From contig NZ_CP102247.1 of assembly GCF_024599655.1 (NCBI RefSeq), positions 372,001 through 436,000 on the forward strand: a stretch of 64,000 nucleotides of DNA, written 5' to 3'. The position numbers were made by a program, and so were the translations under genes. Under the pieces are notes generated by a model that did no database searches, was not told the origin of the DNA, and was given only the letters and a program-made list of their open reading frames with translations. This document shows, piece after piece, positions 35,864-44,578 of this stretch (positions are counted from its first letter, which is position 1; every line of letters starts with the position of its first letter). Source of the stretch: Enterobacter asburiae (GTDB taxonomy: Bacteria; Pseudomonadota; Gammaproteobacteria; Enterobacterales; Enterobacteriaceae).

Positions 35864-35897
35864 AATAAAAATACCGCGACGGATTAAGGTCGCGGTA
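35864..35897 (-). terminator. Leftward terminator downstream of yhhT
   Basis: A perfect nine-base stem TACCGCGAC (35872-35880) with GTCGCGGTA (35889-35897) and an eight-base loop. On the minus strand it is followed by TTTTTATTTGC, which is a good terminator tail for transcripts leaving yhhT. It separates yhhT from the ape promoter. Confidence 0.8.
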
Positions 35898-35924
35898 ATT
35901 TACGGCGTATTACTGACGGTTTAA

Positions 35925-35958
35925 ACCTACCTGTACAGGTAGGTCGGTTACCCGGGTA
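35925..35958. repeat. 20-base perfect palindrome plus 10-base palindrome at the yhhT stop
   Basis: ACCTACCTGTACAGGTAGGT (35925-35944) is a perfect 20-base palindrome. Four bases further, TACCCGGGTA (35949-35958) is a second perfect palindrome that contains most of the yhhT stop codon region. As RNA the first could form an eight-base stem with a GTAC loop. It is not followed by a strong T tract and is distinct from the terminator at 35864-35897. Confidence 0.75.
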
Positions 35959-36997
35959 GCCGGCTTTTCGGCCTCCCCGGCCCGAGCAGGATCGCCAGCT
36001 TGCTGCCGCCTTTGGTGGTTTCCATCCAGATTTTACATACGCTGGTCAGGGGGACCGACAGCAGCATGCCGACCGGGCCCAGCAGCCATCCCCAAACCAG
36101 TAAGGATAAAAACACCACCAGCGTCGACATGCCCAGCCGGTGTCCCATCATGCGCGGCTCAAGAATATTGCCCAGCACCATATGCACGACGAGGAACAGT
36201 GCGCCGACCAGCATACATTCGTAGAAGCCGTTAAACAGAAACGCCTGAATCATCGGCGGCACGGCGGAAAGCACCGCGCCAATATTGGGCACGTAGTTCA
36301 GCAGAAAGGCCAGCACGCCCCACATCAGCGCGAACTGCACGTCCATCAGCATCAGTCCCAGCCAGACTATGACCCCGGTCCAGACGCTCAGGAGCGTTTT
36401 CAGCGCCAGGTATTTGGAGACGCCCTTCAGTGCGCGGTGTAATCCCGCAATGTGAATTTGTGGATTGTTCAGTGCAAAGCGCAGCTTATAGGGGACGTGG
36501 CGGACTTCGAACAGCATGAACACCACCGTCATGACCAGCAGCAGAATGCTGGCCATCGCGCCGGAAAGCCCCGTCATCAAGGTGGTGGCGTAGGTCATGA
36601 CCTTCTCTGAGTCCATCCTGCGCAGCATCCGTTCGGGTGAGATATGCAGATTAAGAAAGGGCACCATCTCCTGCAGCGCGACAATCTTACGCGTCAGCTC
36701 TTTGTTGTACTGCGGCAGCATGGTGGAGAATTCGCTCAGCGATGCCGCCAGCACGCCGAAGAGCGCCGTCAGGGCAATCAGCATCACGATGACGACGATG
36801 GTGATGGCTACCGGACGGCTGACGCCCCGGCGTAAAAACCAGGTGACCAGAGGATTAAGCACAATGGCAAAAAAGAGCGCCAGCAGGAGCTGAACAATAA
36901 TGTCGGCGGCAGCATGGATACCCGCAAGGATAACCACCAGACAGGCGAGTTTTAATAAGATGTGGAGTCCTGCTTTGTCGGACGGGTTAGCGATCAT
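35948..36997 (-). CDS. yhhT: YhhT, AI-2E family (TqsA/PerM-like) membrane protein
   Basis: Inner-membrane protein of 349 residues with about eight hydrophobic helices, of the AI-2E transporter superfamily (PF01594), whose members move small molecules or ions. The family block WGVLAFLLNYVPNIGAVLSAVPP is near residues 225-250. The function of YhhT itself is not established. The gene order yhhT-yhhS-dcrB-yhhQ-tusA is that of E. coli, where acpT follows yhhT; here the whole ape operon separates the two. Divergent from yhhS. Confidence 0.88.
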   Translation of the reverse strand: MIANPSDKAGLHILLKLACLVVILAGIHAAADIIVQLLLALFFAIVLNPLVTWFLRRGVSRPVAITIVVIVMLIALTALFGVLAASLSEFSTMLPQYNKELTRKIVALQEMVPFLNLHISPERMLRRMDSEKVMTYATTLMTGLSGAMASILLLVMTVVFMLFEVRHVPYKLRFALNNPQIHIAGLHRALKGVSKYLALKTLLSVWTGVIVWLGLMLMDVQFALMWGVLAFLLNYVPNIGAVLSAVPPMIQAFLFNGFYECMLVGALFLVVHMVLGNILEPRMMGHRLGMSTLVVFLSLLVWGWLLGPVGMLLSVPLTSVCKIWMETTKGGSKLAILLGPGRPKSRLPG

Positions 36998-37142
36998 GCG
37001 TGTTCCTTAATATGATGACCCGGTAAGTGTAGTGCCCGGGCTCCGCTTCGTCTGGGGCCGTTAATCTGAAAGTCGGGGCTGATTTTCTTATTGCGCCGTG
37101 GTAATAGTGAAACACTGTTGTAAAAAACCCAGGTAGAACCCC

Positions 37143-38358
37143 ATGCCGAACCTGCCGCTGAACCGGCACTGAGCGGACTGCGCCTCAATCTGCGCATCGT
37201 TTCCGTTGTGATTTTCAACTTTGCCAGCTATCTGACCATTGGGCTGCCGCTGGCGGTCCTGCCGGGCTATGTCCATGACGTGATGGGCTTCAGCGCTTTC
37301 TGGGCGGGGCTGGTGATTAGCCTGCAATATTTCGCCACGCTCCTCAGCCGCCCGCATGCCGGGCGCTACGCGGACACGTTCGGTCCAAAAAGCATCGTGG
37401 TGGTGGGACTGTGCGGCTGTTTCCTCAGTGGCCTGAGCTATCTGATGGCTGCCGCAACCAGCCACTGGCCGCTGGTCAGCCTGGCGCTGCTCTGCCTGGG
37501 CCGCGTCATTCTGGGCATTGGACAAAGTCTGGCGGGAACCGGCTCGACGCTGTGGGGCGTGGGTGTGGTAGGCGCGCCGCACATTGGCCGGGTGATCTCC
37601 TGGAACGGGATTGTCACCTACGGTGCGATGGCGCTCGGTGCGCCGCTCGGCGTGGCCTGCTATGCGCTGGGCGGGCTGCATGGGCTGGCCATCACCATTA
37701 TGGCGGTCGCGCTGCTGGCGATCCTCTTTGCGCTGCCGCGCCCGAAAGTGAAGGCCAGCAAAGGCAAGCCGCTGCCGTTTCGGGCGGTTCTGGGGCGCGT
37801 CTGGCCGTACGGCATGGCCCTGGCGCTGGCGACCACCGGCTTCGGCGTGATAGCGACCTTCATTACTCTGTTCTACGACGCCAAAGGCTGGGACGGCGCG
37901 GCCTTTGCGTTAACCCTGTTCAGCTGTGCGTTTGTTGGCGCCCGCCTGCTTTTCCCTAACGGCATCAACCGTCTGGGCGGGCTGAACGTGGCGATGATCT
38001 GCTTTACGATAGAGATTGTCGGGCTGCTGCTGACCGGAATAGCGATGGTGCCCTGGGTCGCGAAAGTGGGCGTGTTCCTCGCGGGGCAGGCTTTTCCCTG
38101 GTCTTCCCGGCGCTGGGCGTGGTGGCGGTAAAAGCCGTCCCGCAGCAGAATCAGGGGGCGGCGCTGGCGACCTATACGGTGTTTATGGATATGTCTTTAG
38201 GCGTTACCGGCCCGCTGGCGGGGCTGGTGATGGCCTGGGCAGGAGTTCCGGTGATCTATCTTGCCGCGGCGGGTCTGGTGGTGATTGCGCTGCTGCTGAC
38301 GTGGCGGCTAAAAAAATGGCCCCCGGTGCTGGCACCGGAGGCCACGTCATCGTCGTGA
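37143..38358 (+). pseudogene. yhhS: YhhS-like MFS transporter, interrupted by two one-base deletions
   Basis: The sequence is clearly E. coli YhhS-like (SotB/Bcr-type drug and sugar exporter family, about 405 residues, twelve helices), but it is not one frame. The expected start ATG-CCG at 37143 with AGGT upstream runs out of frame unless one G is restored near 37148 (giving MPEPAAEPALSGLRLNL). Downstream the main frame is open from about 37148 to 38093. There a second missing G in the run GCGGGGCAGG (38091-38100) shifts the frame; the last 80 residues (VAVKAVPQQNQGAALATYTV) are in another frame. Either the gene is inactive or the assembly has two homopolymer-type errors. GTG at 37208 is the first standard start in the middle frame. 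Confidence 0.85.
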
Positions 38359-38362
38359 CGCG

Positions 38363-38920
38363 TTACTGGATCACGATGGTGTTAATGATGTTTTCAGCAG
38401 CCGTCTGCGCTTTCTGCTGATCTTCCGCTGGCAGGGTGATCTGCAGGGTCAGCAGTTTGTTATCAACCTTGCCCAGCACCACAGAAGAGTAGGCGGTCTG
38501 GCCTTTTGCAGAGATGATGCTGTCGAGCTGTTGCAGCGTGTGGCCTTTCAGCTCGATGGATTTATTGGTCACGACCTGCAGCTGCGGATCGCGGCCGCGC
38601 TGCTGATCTTCCAGACGTTTGGACAGAACGGCCAGGTCTTCGCTGGTGTCGTCGCCCACAATCACAATGACCGCTTTCTGCCCGGTTGCGTCGGAGTACA
38701 CGTGCATGTTGTTCGCCTGGGTGCCCAGCTTGCCGCTCTGGTCAGTCATATCGGCTGGCAGAGAGAAACTGAGTTTGCCATCCATCAGATTCACCGGCTG
38801 GCCGGTCGCGTTGCTCTCTGCGGATGCGCCCTGAGCAGGCGTTTTCGTGTCGCTGTTATCACAGGCTGCAAGACCCACAACCAGCAGGCCAATCCCGACA
38901 TATTTAACCAGATTGCGCAT
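38363..38920 (-). CDS. dcrB: DcrB, inner-membrane lipoprotein
   Basis: A 185-residue lipoprotein with signal peptide and lipobox LAAC (Cys20), followed by a low-complexity linker and a compact domain. In E. coli DcrB is needed for infection by phages C1 and C6 and contributes to envelope integrity together with YciB. It is convergent with yhhS with only four bases between. Confidence 0.92.
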   Translation of the reverse strand: MRNLVKYVGIGLLVVGLAACDNSDTKTPAQGASAESNATGQPVNLMDGKLSFSLPADMTDQSGKLGTQANNMHVYSDATGQKAVIVIVGDDTSEDLAVLSKRLEDQQRGRDPQLQVVTNKSIELKGHTLQQLDSIISAKGQTAYSSVVLGKVDNKLLTLQITLPAEDQQKAQTAAENIINTIVIQ

Positions 38921-38992
38921 TGACTTCTTCCTTTCGATAAACGGCCATAACGGCTCATTCGCTCATCTTATCACAACTGATAAAGCGAACCC

Positions 38993-39658
38993 TTAACCAG
39001 CCTGCAATGCCGTGATTTCAGATTTATCTGCCAGCCTTTTCAGCAGCATATTGAGCAGCACGCCGTACATTGGCAGGAAGAAGACAATGCTGATGAGGAC
39101 CTTGAAGCAGTAGTCCACCAGCGCGATTTCCATCCAGTGTTCAGCCATGAACGCATCCGGGCTGCGCCAGAAGGCGATGAAGAAGAAGGCCAGCGTATCG
39201 CTCACGTTCCCGAACAGCGTGGAGGCGGTTGGCGCCATCCACCAGCGATGATTCTGACGCAGGCGGTTAAACACATGCACGTCGAGGATCTGCCCCAGCG
39301 CGTAGGCCATAAAGCTTGCCGCGGCGATACGGGCAACAAACAGGTTGAAGTGGGTTAACGCCTCAAAGCCCTGCCAGCTTCCCATATAAAACAGAGACGA
39401 AATCACGTACGAGATGAACAGCGCCGGGAGCATGACCGAAAAAATAATGCGGCGAGCCAGCGGAGCGCCAAAGATACGCACGGTCAAATCGGTCGCGAGG
39501 AAAATAAACGGGAAGCTGAACGCGCCCCAGGTGGTATGAAAACCAAAGATGGAGATCGGGAGCTGCACCAGATAGTTGCTGGAGGTGATCACCAGCAAAT
39601 GGAAAAGCGAAAGCCAGAACAACGCTTTTACGCGCTGTGATTCAGAAAACGACGTCAT
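38993..39658 (-). CDS. yhhQ: YhhQ, queuosine precursor transporter
   Basis: Inner-membrane carrier of 221 residues with about six helices (vitamin uptake, COG1738 family). E. coli YhhQ imports 7-cyano-7-deazaguanine and 7-aminomethyl-7-deazaguanine for tRNA queuosine synthesis. The motif VFNRLRQNHRWWMAPTAST near residue 130 is conserved. It is divergent from tusA, as in E. coli. Confidence 0.92.
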   Translation of the reverse strand: MTSFSESQRVKALFWLSLFHLLVITSSNYLVQLPISIFGFHTTWGAFSFPFIFLATDLTVRIFGAPLARRIIFSVMLPALFISYVISSLFYMGSWQGFEALTHFNLFVARIAAASFMAYALGQILDVHVFNRLRQNHRWWMAPTASTLFGNVSDTLAFFFIAFWRSPDAFMAEHWMEIALVDYCFKVLISIVFFLPMYGVLLNMLLKRLADKSEITALQAG

Positions 39659-39825
39659 ATTGTGACCTTTTTATACGTTGGGGTGAGGGAACCCAATAAA
39701 AACCGCAGCATGATACTGCTTTGGCAGGACATTGCAATGGTTAGTTTTTACGCAATCGTTAACCTGGTTTGCATTGATCGCAACCGGGCGTAAACTACAG
39801 CCGTTTTTACCAGACCGAGAAGACC

Positions 39826-40068
39826 ATGACCGACCTGTTTTCCAGCCCAGACCACACTCTTGATGCCCAGGGCCTTCGCTGCCCGGAGCCGGTAATGATG
39901 GTACGCAAAACCGTGCGCAACATGCAGACCGGTGAAACACTGCTGATTATTGCCGATGACCCGGCCACGACCCGCGATATTCCCGGTTTTTGTACCTTTA
40001 TGGAACATGAGCTGGTGGCACAGCAGACCGAGGCGCTGCCGTACCGGTATTTGATTCGTAAGGGTTAG
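39826..40068 (+). CDS. tusA: TusA sulfur carrier protein
   Basis: An 80-residue cytosolic persulfide carrier that takes sulfur from IscS and passes it to TusBCD for 2-thiouridine formation in tRNA; it also affects molybdenum cofactor and FtsZ-related processes. The active Cys19 is in [12 protein letters not shown]. Length and sequence agree with E. coli TusA (SirA). The zntA gene that follows in E. coli is not present here; yhgN comes next. Confidence 0.94.
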   Translation: MTDLFSSPDHTLDAQGLRCPEPVMMVRKTVRNMQTGETLLIIADDPATTRDIPGFCTFMEHELVAQQTEALPYRYLIRKG

Positions 40069-40081
40069 ATGGGCTGTCCTT

Positions 40082-40143
40082 TGCGGCCTGATGCCCTCAC
40101 CCCGGCCCTCTCCCACGGGGAGAGGGAGAAAGTCAGCCTTTCA
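40082..40143. repeat. 62-base direct repeat, unit 1
   Basis: TGCGGCCTGATGCCCTCACC begins a 62-base sequence repeated at 40217-40278 with three differences by my count. Each unit contains the palindrome CCCTCTCCCAC-GGGGAGAGGG, a type common at enterobacterial gene ends. Confidence 0.88.
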
Positions 40144-40170
40144 CCAAAATAAGGCTCCAGTGCGTTAGTT

Positions 40171-40202
40171 GTAGGCCGGGTAAGGCGAAGCCGCCACCCG
40201 GC
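40171..40202. repeat. Single REP unit between the two 62-base repeats
   Basis: GTAGGCCGGGTAAGGCGAAG and the following GCCGCCACCCGGC form one palindromic REP unit. It lies between the direct repeats in the junction of tusA and yhgN. Confidence 0.88.
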
Positions 40203-40216
40203 AAAAATCTGTCCTC

Positions 40217-40278
40217 TGCGGCCTGACGCCCTCACCCCGGCCCTCTCCCACAGGGAGAGGGAGAAAGTCATCCTTTCA
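40217..40278. repeat. 62-base direct repeat, unit 2, running into yhgN
   Basis: Second copy of the unit at 40082-40143, offset 135 bases. Its last eleven bases include the stop codon (40268-40270) and the last codons of yhgN, so the repeat has supplied or replaced the gene end. Confidence 0.85.
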
Positions 40279-40861
40279 TCCACGCCCTGATCCCGTCCAG
40301 GAACATCTGCGTTGCCATCATTACCAGAATCAGCCCCATCAGGCGTTCCAGCGCGTTTACCCCTTTCTCACCCAGCAGGCGAAGGAACAGGGACGACTGC
40401 AGCAGGATAATAAACGTTCCGCCCCAGGCGATCAGCAGGGCAATCACCAGATGGCTCATCTGGTTAGGATACTGATGCGACAGCAGCATCAGCGTAGCCA
40501 GAATGGTTGGCCCGGCGACGAGGGGAATCGCCAGCGGCACAATAAACGGCTCTTCACCCGCAGGCAGGCCGCTGCTGCTGCCTTCCGCGCTCGGGAAAAT
40601 CATCTTAATGGCAATCAGGAACAGAATAATCCCGCCGGAAATCGAAACGGTTTCGGCGCGCAGGTTCAGGAACGCGAGAATTTTTTCACCCGCAAACAGG
40701 AAGATAAACATCACCAGCAGGGCGATGAGCAGCTCGCGGATCATGATCGCCCGGCGGCGCTTCGGCTCGGTGTGCTTCAGCACCGACATGAAGATCGGCA
40801 GGTTACCCAGTGGATCCATTATCAGAATCAATAAAACCGCTGCGGAAATGATTTCACTCAT
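40268..40861 (-). CDS. yhgN: YhgN, MarC-family membrane protein
   Basis: A 197-residue integral membrane protein of the MarC/UPF0056 family with about six helices, including the block LIMDPLGNLPIFMSVL in the first helix. Its function is unknown; it was once called a multiple antibiotic resistance protein without proof. It is divergent from asd and adjacent to it as in E. coli. The C-terminal Met-Lys-Gly codons lie in a repeat. Confidence 0.9.
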   Translation of the reverse strand: MSEIISAAVLLILIMDPLGNLPIFMSVLKHTEPKRRRAIMIRELLIALLVMFIFLFAGEKILAFLNLRAETVSISGGIILFLIAIKMIFPSAEGSSSGLPAGEEPFIVPLAIPLVAGPTILATLMLLSHQYPNQMSHLVIALLIAWGGTFIILLQSSLFLRLLGEKGVNALERLMGLILVMMATQMFLDGIRAWMKG

Positions 40862-41038
40862 GTAAATTATCCCTGAAATTCTCTATGGTTATTATGATAA
40901 TTAGCTGTATTTCTGATTGCCGGGCAATCATCGATTAATTTCGCTTGCGACTTTGGCAGCATTTTGTAATGTGAAGCATATCCCAGTTCAATACTGGCTT
41001 GCACAAACAGCACACACCCTCAGCAGGAAAAAAATGCT

Positions 41039-42142
41039 ATGAAAAACGTTGGTTTTATCGGCTGGCGCGGTATGGTCGGCTCTGTACTCATGCAACGCAT
41101 GGTTGAAGAGCGCGATTTCGACGCTATCCGCCCGGTCTTCTTCTCCACTTCCCAGCTCGGCCAGGCTGCTCCGTCCTTTGGTGGTACCACAGGCACGTTG
41201 CAGGATGCTTACGATCTGGAAGCGCTGAAGGCACTCGACATTATTGTGACGTGCCAGGGCGGCGATTATACCAACGAAATCTATCCAAAGCTGCGTGAAA
41301 GCGGCTGGCAGGGCTACTGGATTGACGCGGCCTCTTCGCTGCGTATGAAAGACGATGCCATCATCATTCTCGACCCGGTTAACCAGGGCGTCATCACCGA
41401 CGGCCTGAACAACGGCGTGAAAACCTTTGTTGGCGGCAACTGCACCGTCAGCCTGATGCTGATGTCCCTCGGCGGCCTGTTCGCGCAGGATCTGGTGGAG
41501 TGGGTTTCCGTGGCGACCTACCAGGCCGCGTCAGGCGGCGGCGCGCGTCACATGCGCGAGCTGCTGACCCAGATGGGCCAGCTGCACCAGAGCGTCGCGA
41601 CCGAGCTGGCAAACCCGGCGTCTGCGATTCTGGATATCGAGCGTAAGGTCACCCAGCTGACCCGCAGCGGCGAACTGCCGGTAGACAACTTCGGCGTACC
41701 GCTGGCCGGTGGCCTGATCCCGTGGATCGACAAACAGTTGGATAACGGCCAGACCCGCGAAGAGTGGAAGGGCCAGGCTGAGACCAACAAAATCCTCGCG
41801 ACCGCGAACACCATTCCGGTTGACGGTCTGTGCGTGCGTATCGGCGCGCTGCGCTGCCACAGCCAGGCCTTCACCATTAAACTGAAAAAAGATGTGTCTA
41901 TTCCGACCGTGGAAGAGCTGCTGGCCGCGCACAACCCGTGGGCGAAAGTGGTGCCAAACGATCGCGATATCACCATGCGCGAACTGACGCCGGCAGCCGT
42001 CACCGGCACGCTGACCACGCCGGTTGGCCGTCTGCGCAAGCTGAACATGGGGCCGGAGTACCTCTCCGCGTTCACCGTTGGCGACCAGCTCCTGTGGGGC
42101 GCCGCCGAGCCGCTGCGCCGCATGCTGCGCCAGCTGGCGTAA
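41039..42142 (+). CDS. asd: Aspartate-semialdehyde dehydrogenase
   Basis: NADPH-dependent enzyme that reduces L-aspartyl-4-phosphate to aspartate 4-semialdehyde, the branch point to diaminopimelate/lysine, threonine and methionine. It has 367 residues as in E. coli. The N-terminal [11 protein letters not shown] binds NADP, the nucleophile is Cys135 in GGNCTVSLM, and the acid/base His is in RCHSQAFT. Essential for cell-wall synthesis. It has its own terminator and is followed by glgB. Confidence 0.96.
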   Translation: MKNVGFIGWRGMVGSVLMQRMVEERDFDAIRPVFFSTSQLGQAAPSFGGTTGTLQDAYDLEALKALDIIVTCQGGDYTNEIYPKLRESGWQGYWIDAASSLRMKDDAIIILDPVNQGVITDGLNNGVKTFVGGNCTVSLMLMSLGGLFAQDLVEWVSVATYQAASGGGARHMRELLTQMGQLHQSVATELANPASAILDIERKVTQLTRSGELPVDNFGVPLAGGLIPWIDKQLDNGQTREEWKGQAETNKILATANTIPVDGLCVRIGALRCHSQAFTIKLKKDVSIPTVEELLAAHNPWAKVVPNDRDITMRELTPAAVTGTLTTPVGRLRKLNMGPEYLSAFTVGDQLLWGAAEPLRRMLRQLA

Positions 42143-42157
42143 TAATTTGTTAAATAC

Positions 42158-42185
42158 CGGGGGTGATTTTCACCCCTTTTTTTTG
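42158..42185 (+). terminator. Intrinsic terminator of asd
   Basis: The stem GGGGTGA with TCACCCC and a short TTT loop is followed directly by eight or more T. Confidence 0.9.
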
Positions 42186-42391
42186 CGTACTACATGGAGT
42201 AACACGCGTATGTCTTATTTTTTATCAGGAGTCATCTAGAGCGTTGGCTATGCTTTAAGGAAGAGTCATTTCTTACCTGAGGTTCGAACGGAGCAGAATG
42301 GATGCACATTTTTGTGCTGTCCCGTTCAGGTCACATTAAAAGTCGTCCCGGAGCGCTTAAAAAGGACGACATAAAAAACAGGATGAATACC
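42186..42391 (+). promoter_or_regulatory. Leader region of the glg operon
   Basis: About 200 bases between the asd terminator and glgB. It contains five ANGGA motifs (at 42194, 42257, 42288, 42298, 42362), the core of CsrA-binding sites, plus other GGA triplets. CsrA is known to repress glycogen genes in E. coli through the glgC leader. A tiny frame of nine codons (42210-42239) with GGAG upstream also lies here. Neither is proven; no clear promoter hexamers stand out. Confidence 0.4.
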
Positions 42392-44578
42392 ATGTCCGAT
42401 CGTGTGGATAGAGACGTGATTAATGCGCTTATTGCGGGTCATTTTGCTGACCCCTTTTCTGTGCTTGGGATGCATCAAACTGAGAATGGCCTTGAAGTTC
42501 GGGCACTGTTACCGGATGCCACAGAAGTCTGGGTGATTGAACCCAAAACCGGCCGCAAGGTGGGTAATCTTGAATGCCTCGATTCCCGTGGCTTCTTCTC
42601 GGGCGTAATGCCCCGTCGTAAAAACCCTTTTCGCTATCAGCTCGCCGTTCTCTGGCACGGTCAGCAAAACCTGATTGACGATCCTTACAGCTTTGGCCCT
42701 CTGCTTAAAGAGATGGACGCCTGGCTGCTCTCCGAAGGAACGCACCTTCGCCCTTATGAAACGCTGGGTGCCCATGCCGATACCATGGACGGCATTACCG
42801 GCACGCGGTTCTCCGTGTGGGCGCCTAACGCCCAGCGCGTCTCCGTTGTCGGCCAGTTCAACTACTGGGACGGTCGCCGCCATCCGATGCGCCTGCGCCG
42901 GGAAACCGGCATCTGGGAGCTGTTTATCCCCGGCGCGCACCCCGGGCAGCTTTATAAATTCGAGATGATCGACGCCAACGGCAAGCTGCGCATTAAAGCC
43001 GACCCGTATGCCTTCGAAGCGCAGATGCGCCCGGATACCGCGTCGCTGATTTGCGGCCTGCCTGAGAAGGTCGTCCAGACGGAGGAGCGTAAACAGGCCA
43101 ACCGCTTTGATGCACCCATCTCCGTCTATGAGGTACATCTTGGCTCCTGGCGTCGCCACACCGATAACAACTTCTGGCTCAGCTACCGTGAGCTTGCCGA
43201 CCAGCTGGTGCCGTATGCCAAATGGATGGGCTTTACCCACCTTGAGCTGCTGCCGGTCAACGAGCATCCGTTCGACGGCAGCTGGGGCTATCAGCCCACC
43301 GGACTGTATGCGCCAACGCGCCGCTTCGGCACGCGCGATGACTTCCGCTATTTCATTGATGCCGCGCACGCCGCCGGGCTGAACGTCATCCTCGACTGGG
43401 TGCCGGGCCATTTCCCGTCGGATGATTTTGCGCTGGCAGAGTTTGACGGCACGAAGCTGTACGAGCACAGCGACCCGCGCGAAGGGTATCACCAGGACTG
43501 GAACACGCTGATCTACAACTATGGTCGCCGTGAGGTCTCAAACTACCTGGTCGGGAATGCCCTTTACTGGATCGAGCGGTTTGGTATTGATGCCCTGCGC
43601 GTCGATGCGGTGGCGTCGATGATCTACCGGGACTACAGCCGCAAAGAGGGTGAGTGGATCCCGAACGAGTTTGGCGGCCGTGAAAACCTGGAAGCGATTG
43701 AATTCCTGCGCAATACCAACCGCATTATCGGCGAGCAGGTGGACGGTGCCGTGACCATGGCGGAAGAGTCCACCGACTTTGCGGGCGTCTCCCGTCCGCC
43801 GTCATTAGGCGGTCTGGGGTTCTGGTATAAGTGGAACCTGGGCTGGATGCACGACACGCTCGACTACATGAAGCTGGATCCGGTCCACCGTAAGTACCAT
43901 CACGACAAGCTGACGTTCGGGATGCTCTACAACTACACCGAAAACTTCATGCTGCCGCTGTCGCACGATGAAGTGGTGCACGGCAAAAAATCCATTCTCG
44001 ACCGCATGCCGGGCGACGCGTGGCAGAAGTTTGCCAACCTGCGCGCCTACTACGGCTGGATGTTTGCCTTCCCGGGCAAGAAACTGCTGTTTATGGGCAA
44101 TGAGTTCGCTCAGGGTCGCGAGTGGAACCACGACGCCAGCCTCGACTGGCATCTGCTCGAAGGCGGTGACAACTGGCACCACGGGGTGCAGCGCCTGGTG
44201 CGCGACCTGAACCTGACCTATCGCCACCACAAAGCGCTGCACGAGCTCGACTTCGATCCGTACGGCTTTGAATGGCTGGTGGTGGACGACCATGAGCGCT
44301 CGGTGTTTGTCTTTGTGCGTCGTGACAAAGCGGGTAACGAGATCATCGTCGCCAGCAACTTCACGCCGGTGCCGCGCGAACACTACCGCTTCGGCATTAA
44401 CCAGCCGGGCAAATGGCGCGAAATTCTGAATACCGACTCGATGCACTACCACGGCAGCAACGCCGGTAACGGCGGGCTGGTACAGAGCGACGCCATCGAA
44501 AGCCACGGACGACCCAACTCCCTGAGCCTGACGCTGCCGCCGCTTGGTACCATCTGGCTGATGCGGGAGGGCGAATGA
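42392..44578 (+). CDS. glgB: 1,4-alpha-glucan branching enzyme
   Basis: Cytosolic GH13 enzyme that makes alpha-1,6 branches in glycogen. It has 728 residues, the same as E. coli. An N-terminal CBM48-type domain (about 120-225) precedes the TIM barrel. The catalytic Asp is in [11 protein letters not shown], the Glu in TMAEESTDF, and the third Asp in LSHDEVVHG. The ATG at 42392 (MSDRVDRDV) has AGGATGA before it; an ATG three codons upstream and an open frame to 42302 are alternatives. It overlaps glgX by ATGA. Confidence 0.95.
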   Translation: MSDRVDRDVINALIAGHFADPFSVLGMHQTENGLEVRALLPDATEVWVIEPKTGRKVGNLECLDSRGFFSGVMPRRKNPFRYQLAVLWHGQQNLIDDPYSFGPLLKEMDAWLLSEGTHLRPYETLGAHADTMDGITGTRFSVWAPNAQRVSVVGQFNYWDGRRHPMRLRRETGIWELFIPGAHPGQLYKFEMIDANGKLRIKADPYAFEAQMRPDTASLICGLPEKVVQTEERKQANRFDAPISVYEVHLGSWRRHTDNNFWLSYRELADQLVPYAKWMGFTHLELLPVNEHPFDGSWGYQPTGLYAPTRRFGTRDDFRYFIDAAHAAGLNVILDWVPGHFPSDDFALAEFDGTKLYEHSDPREGYHQDWNTLIYNYGRREVSNYLVGNALYWIERFGIDALRVDAVASMIYRDYSRKEGEWIPNEFGGRENLEAIEFLRNTNRIIGEQVDGAVTMAEESTDFAGVSRPPSLGGLGFWYKWNLGWMHDTLDYMKLDPVHRKYHHDKLTFGMLYNYTENFMLPLSHDEVVHGKKSILDRMPGDAWQKFANLRAYYGWMFAFPGKKLLFMGNEFAQGREWNHDASLDWHLLEGGDNWHHGVQRLVRDLNLTYRHHKALHELDFDPYGFEWLVVDDHERSVFVFVRRDKAGNEIIVASNFTPVPREHYRFGINQPGKWREILNTDSMHYHGSNAGNGGLVQSDAIESHGRPNSLSLTLPPLGTIWLMREGE

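Noticed and set aside
40862..41038. Lysine riboswitch or other leader before asd
   Set aside because: No conserved lysine-element core or terminator pair could be recognised in the 177 bases.
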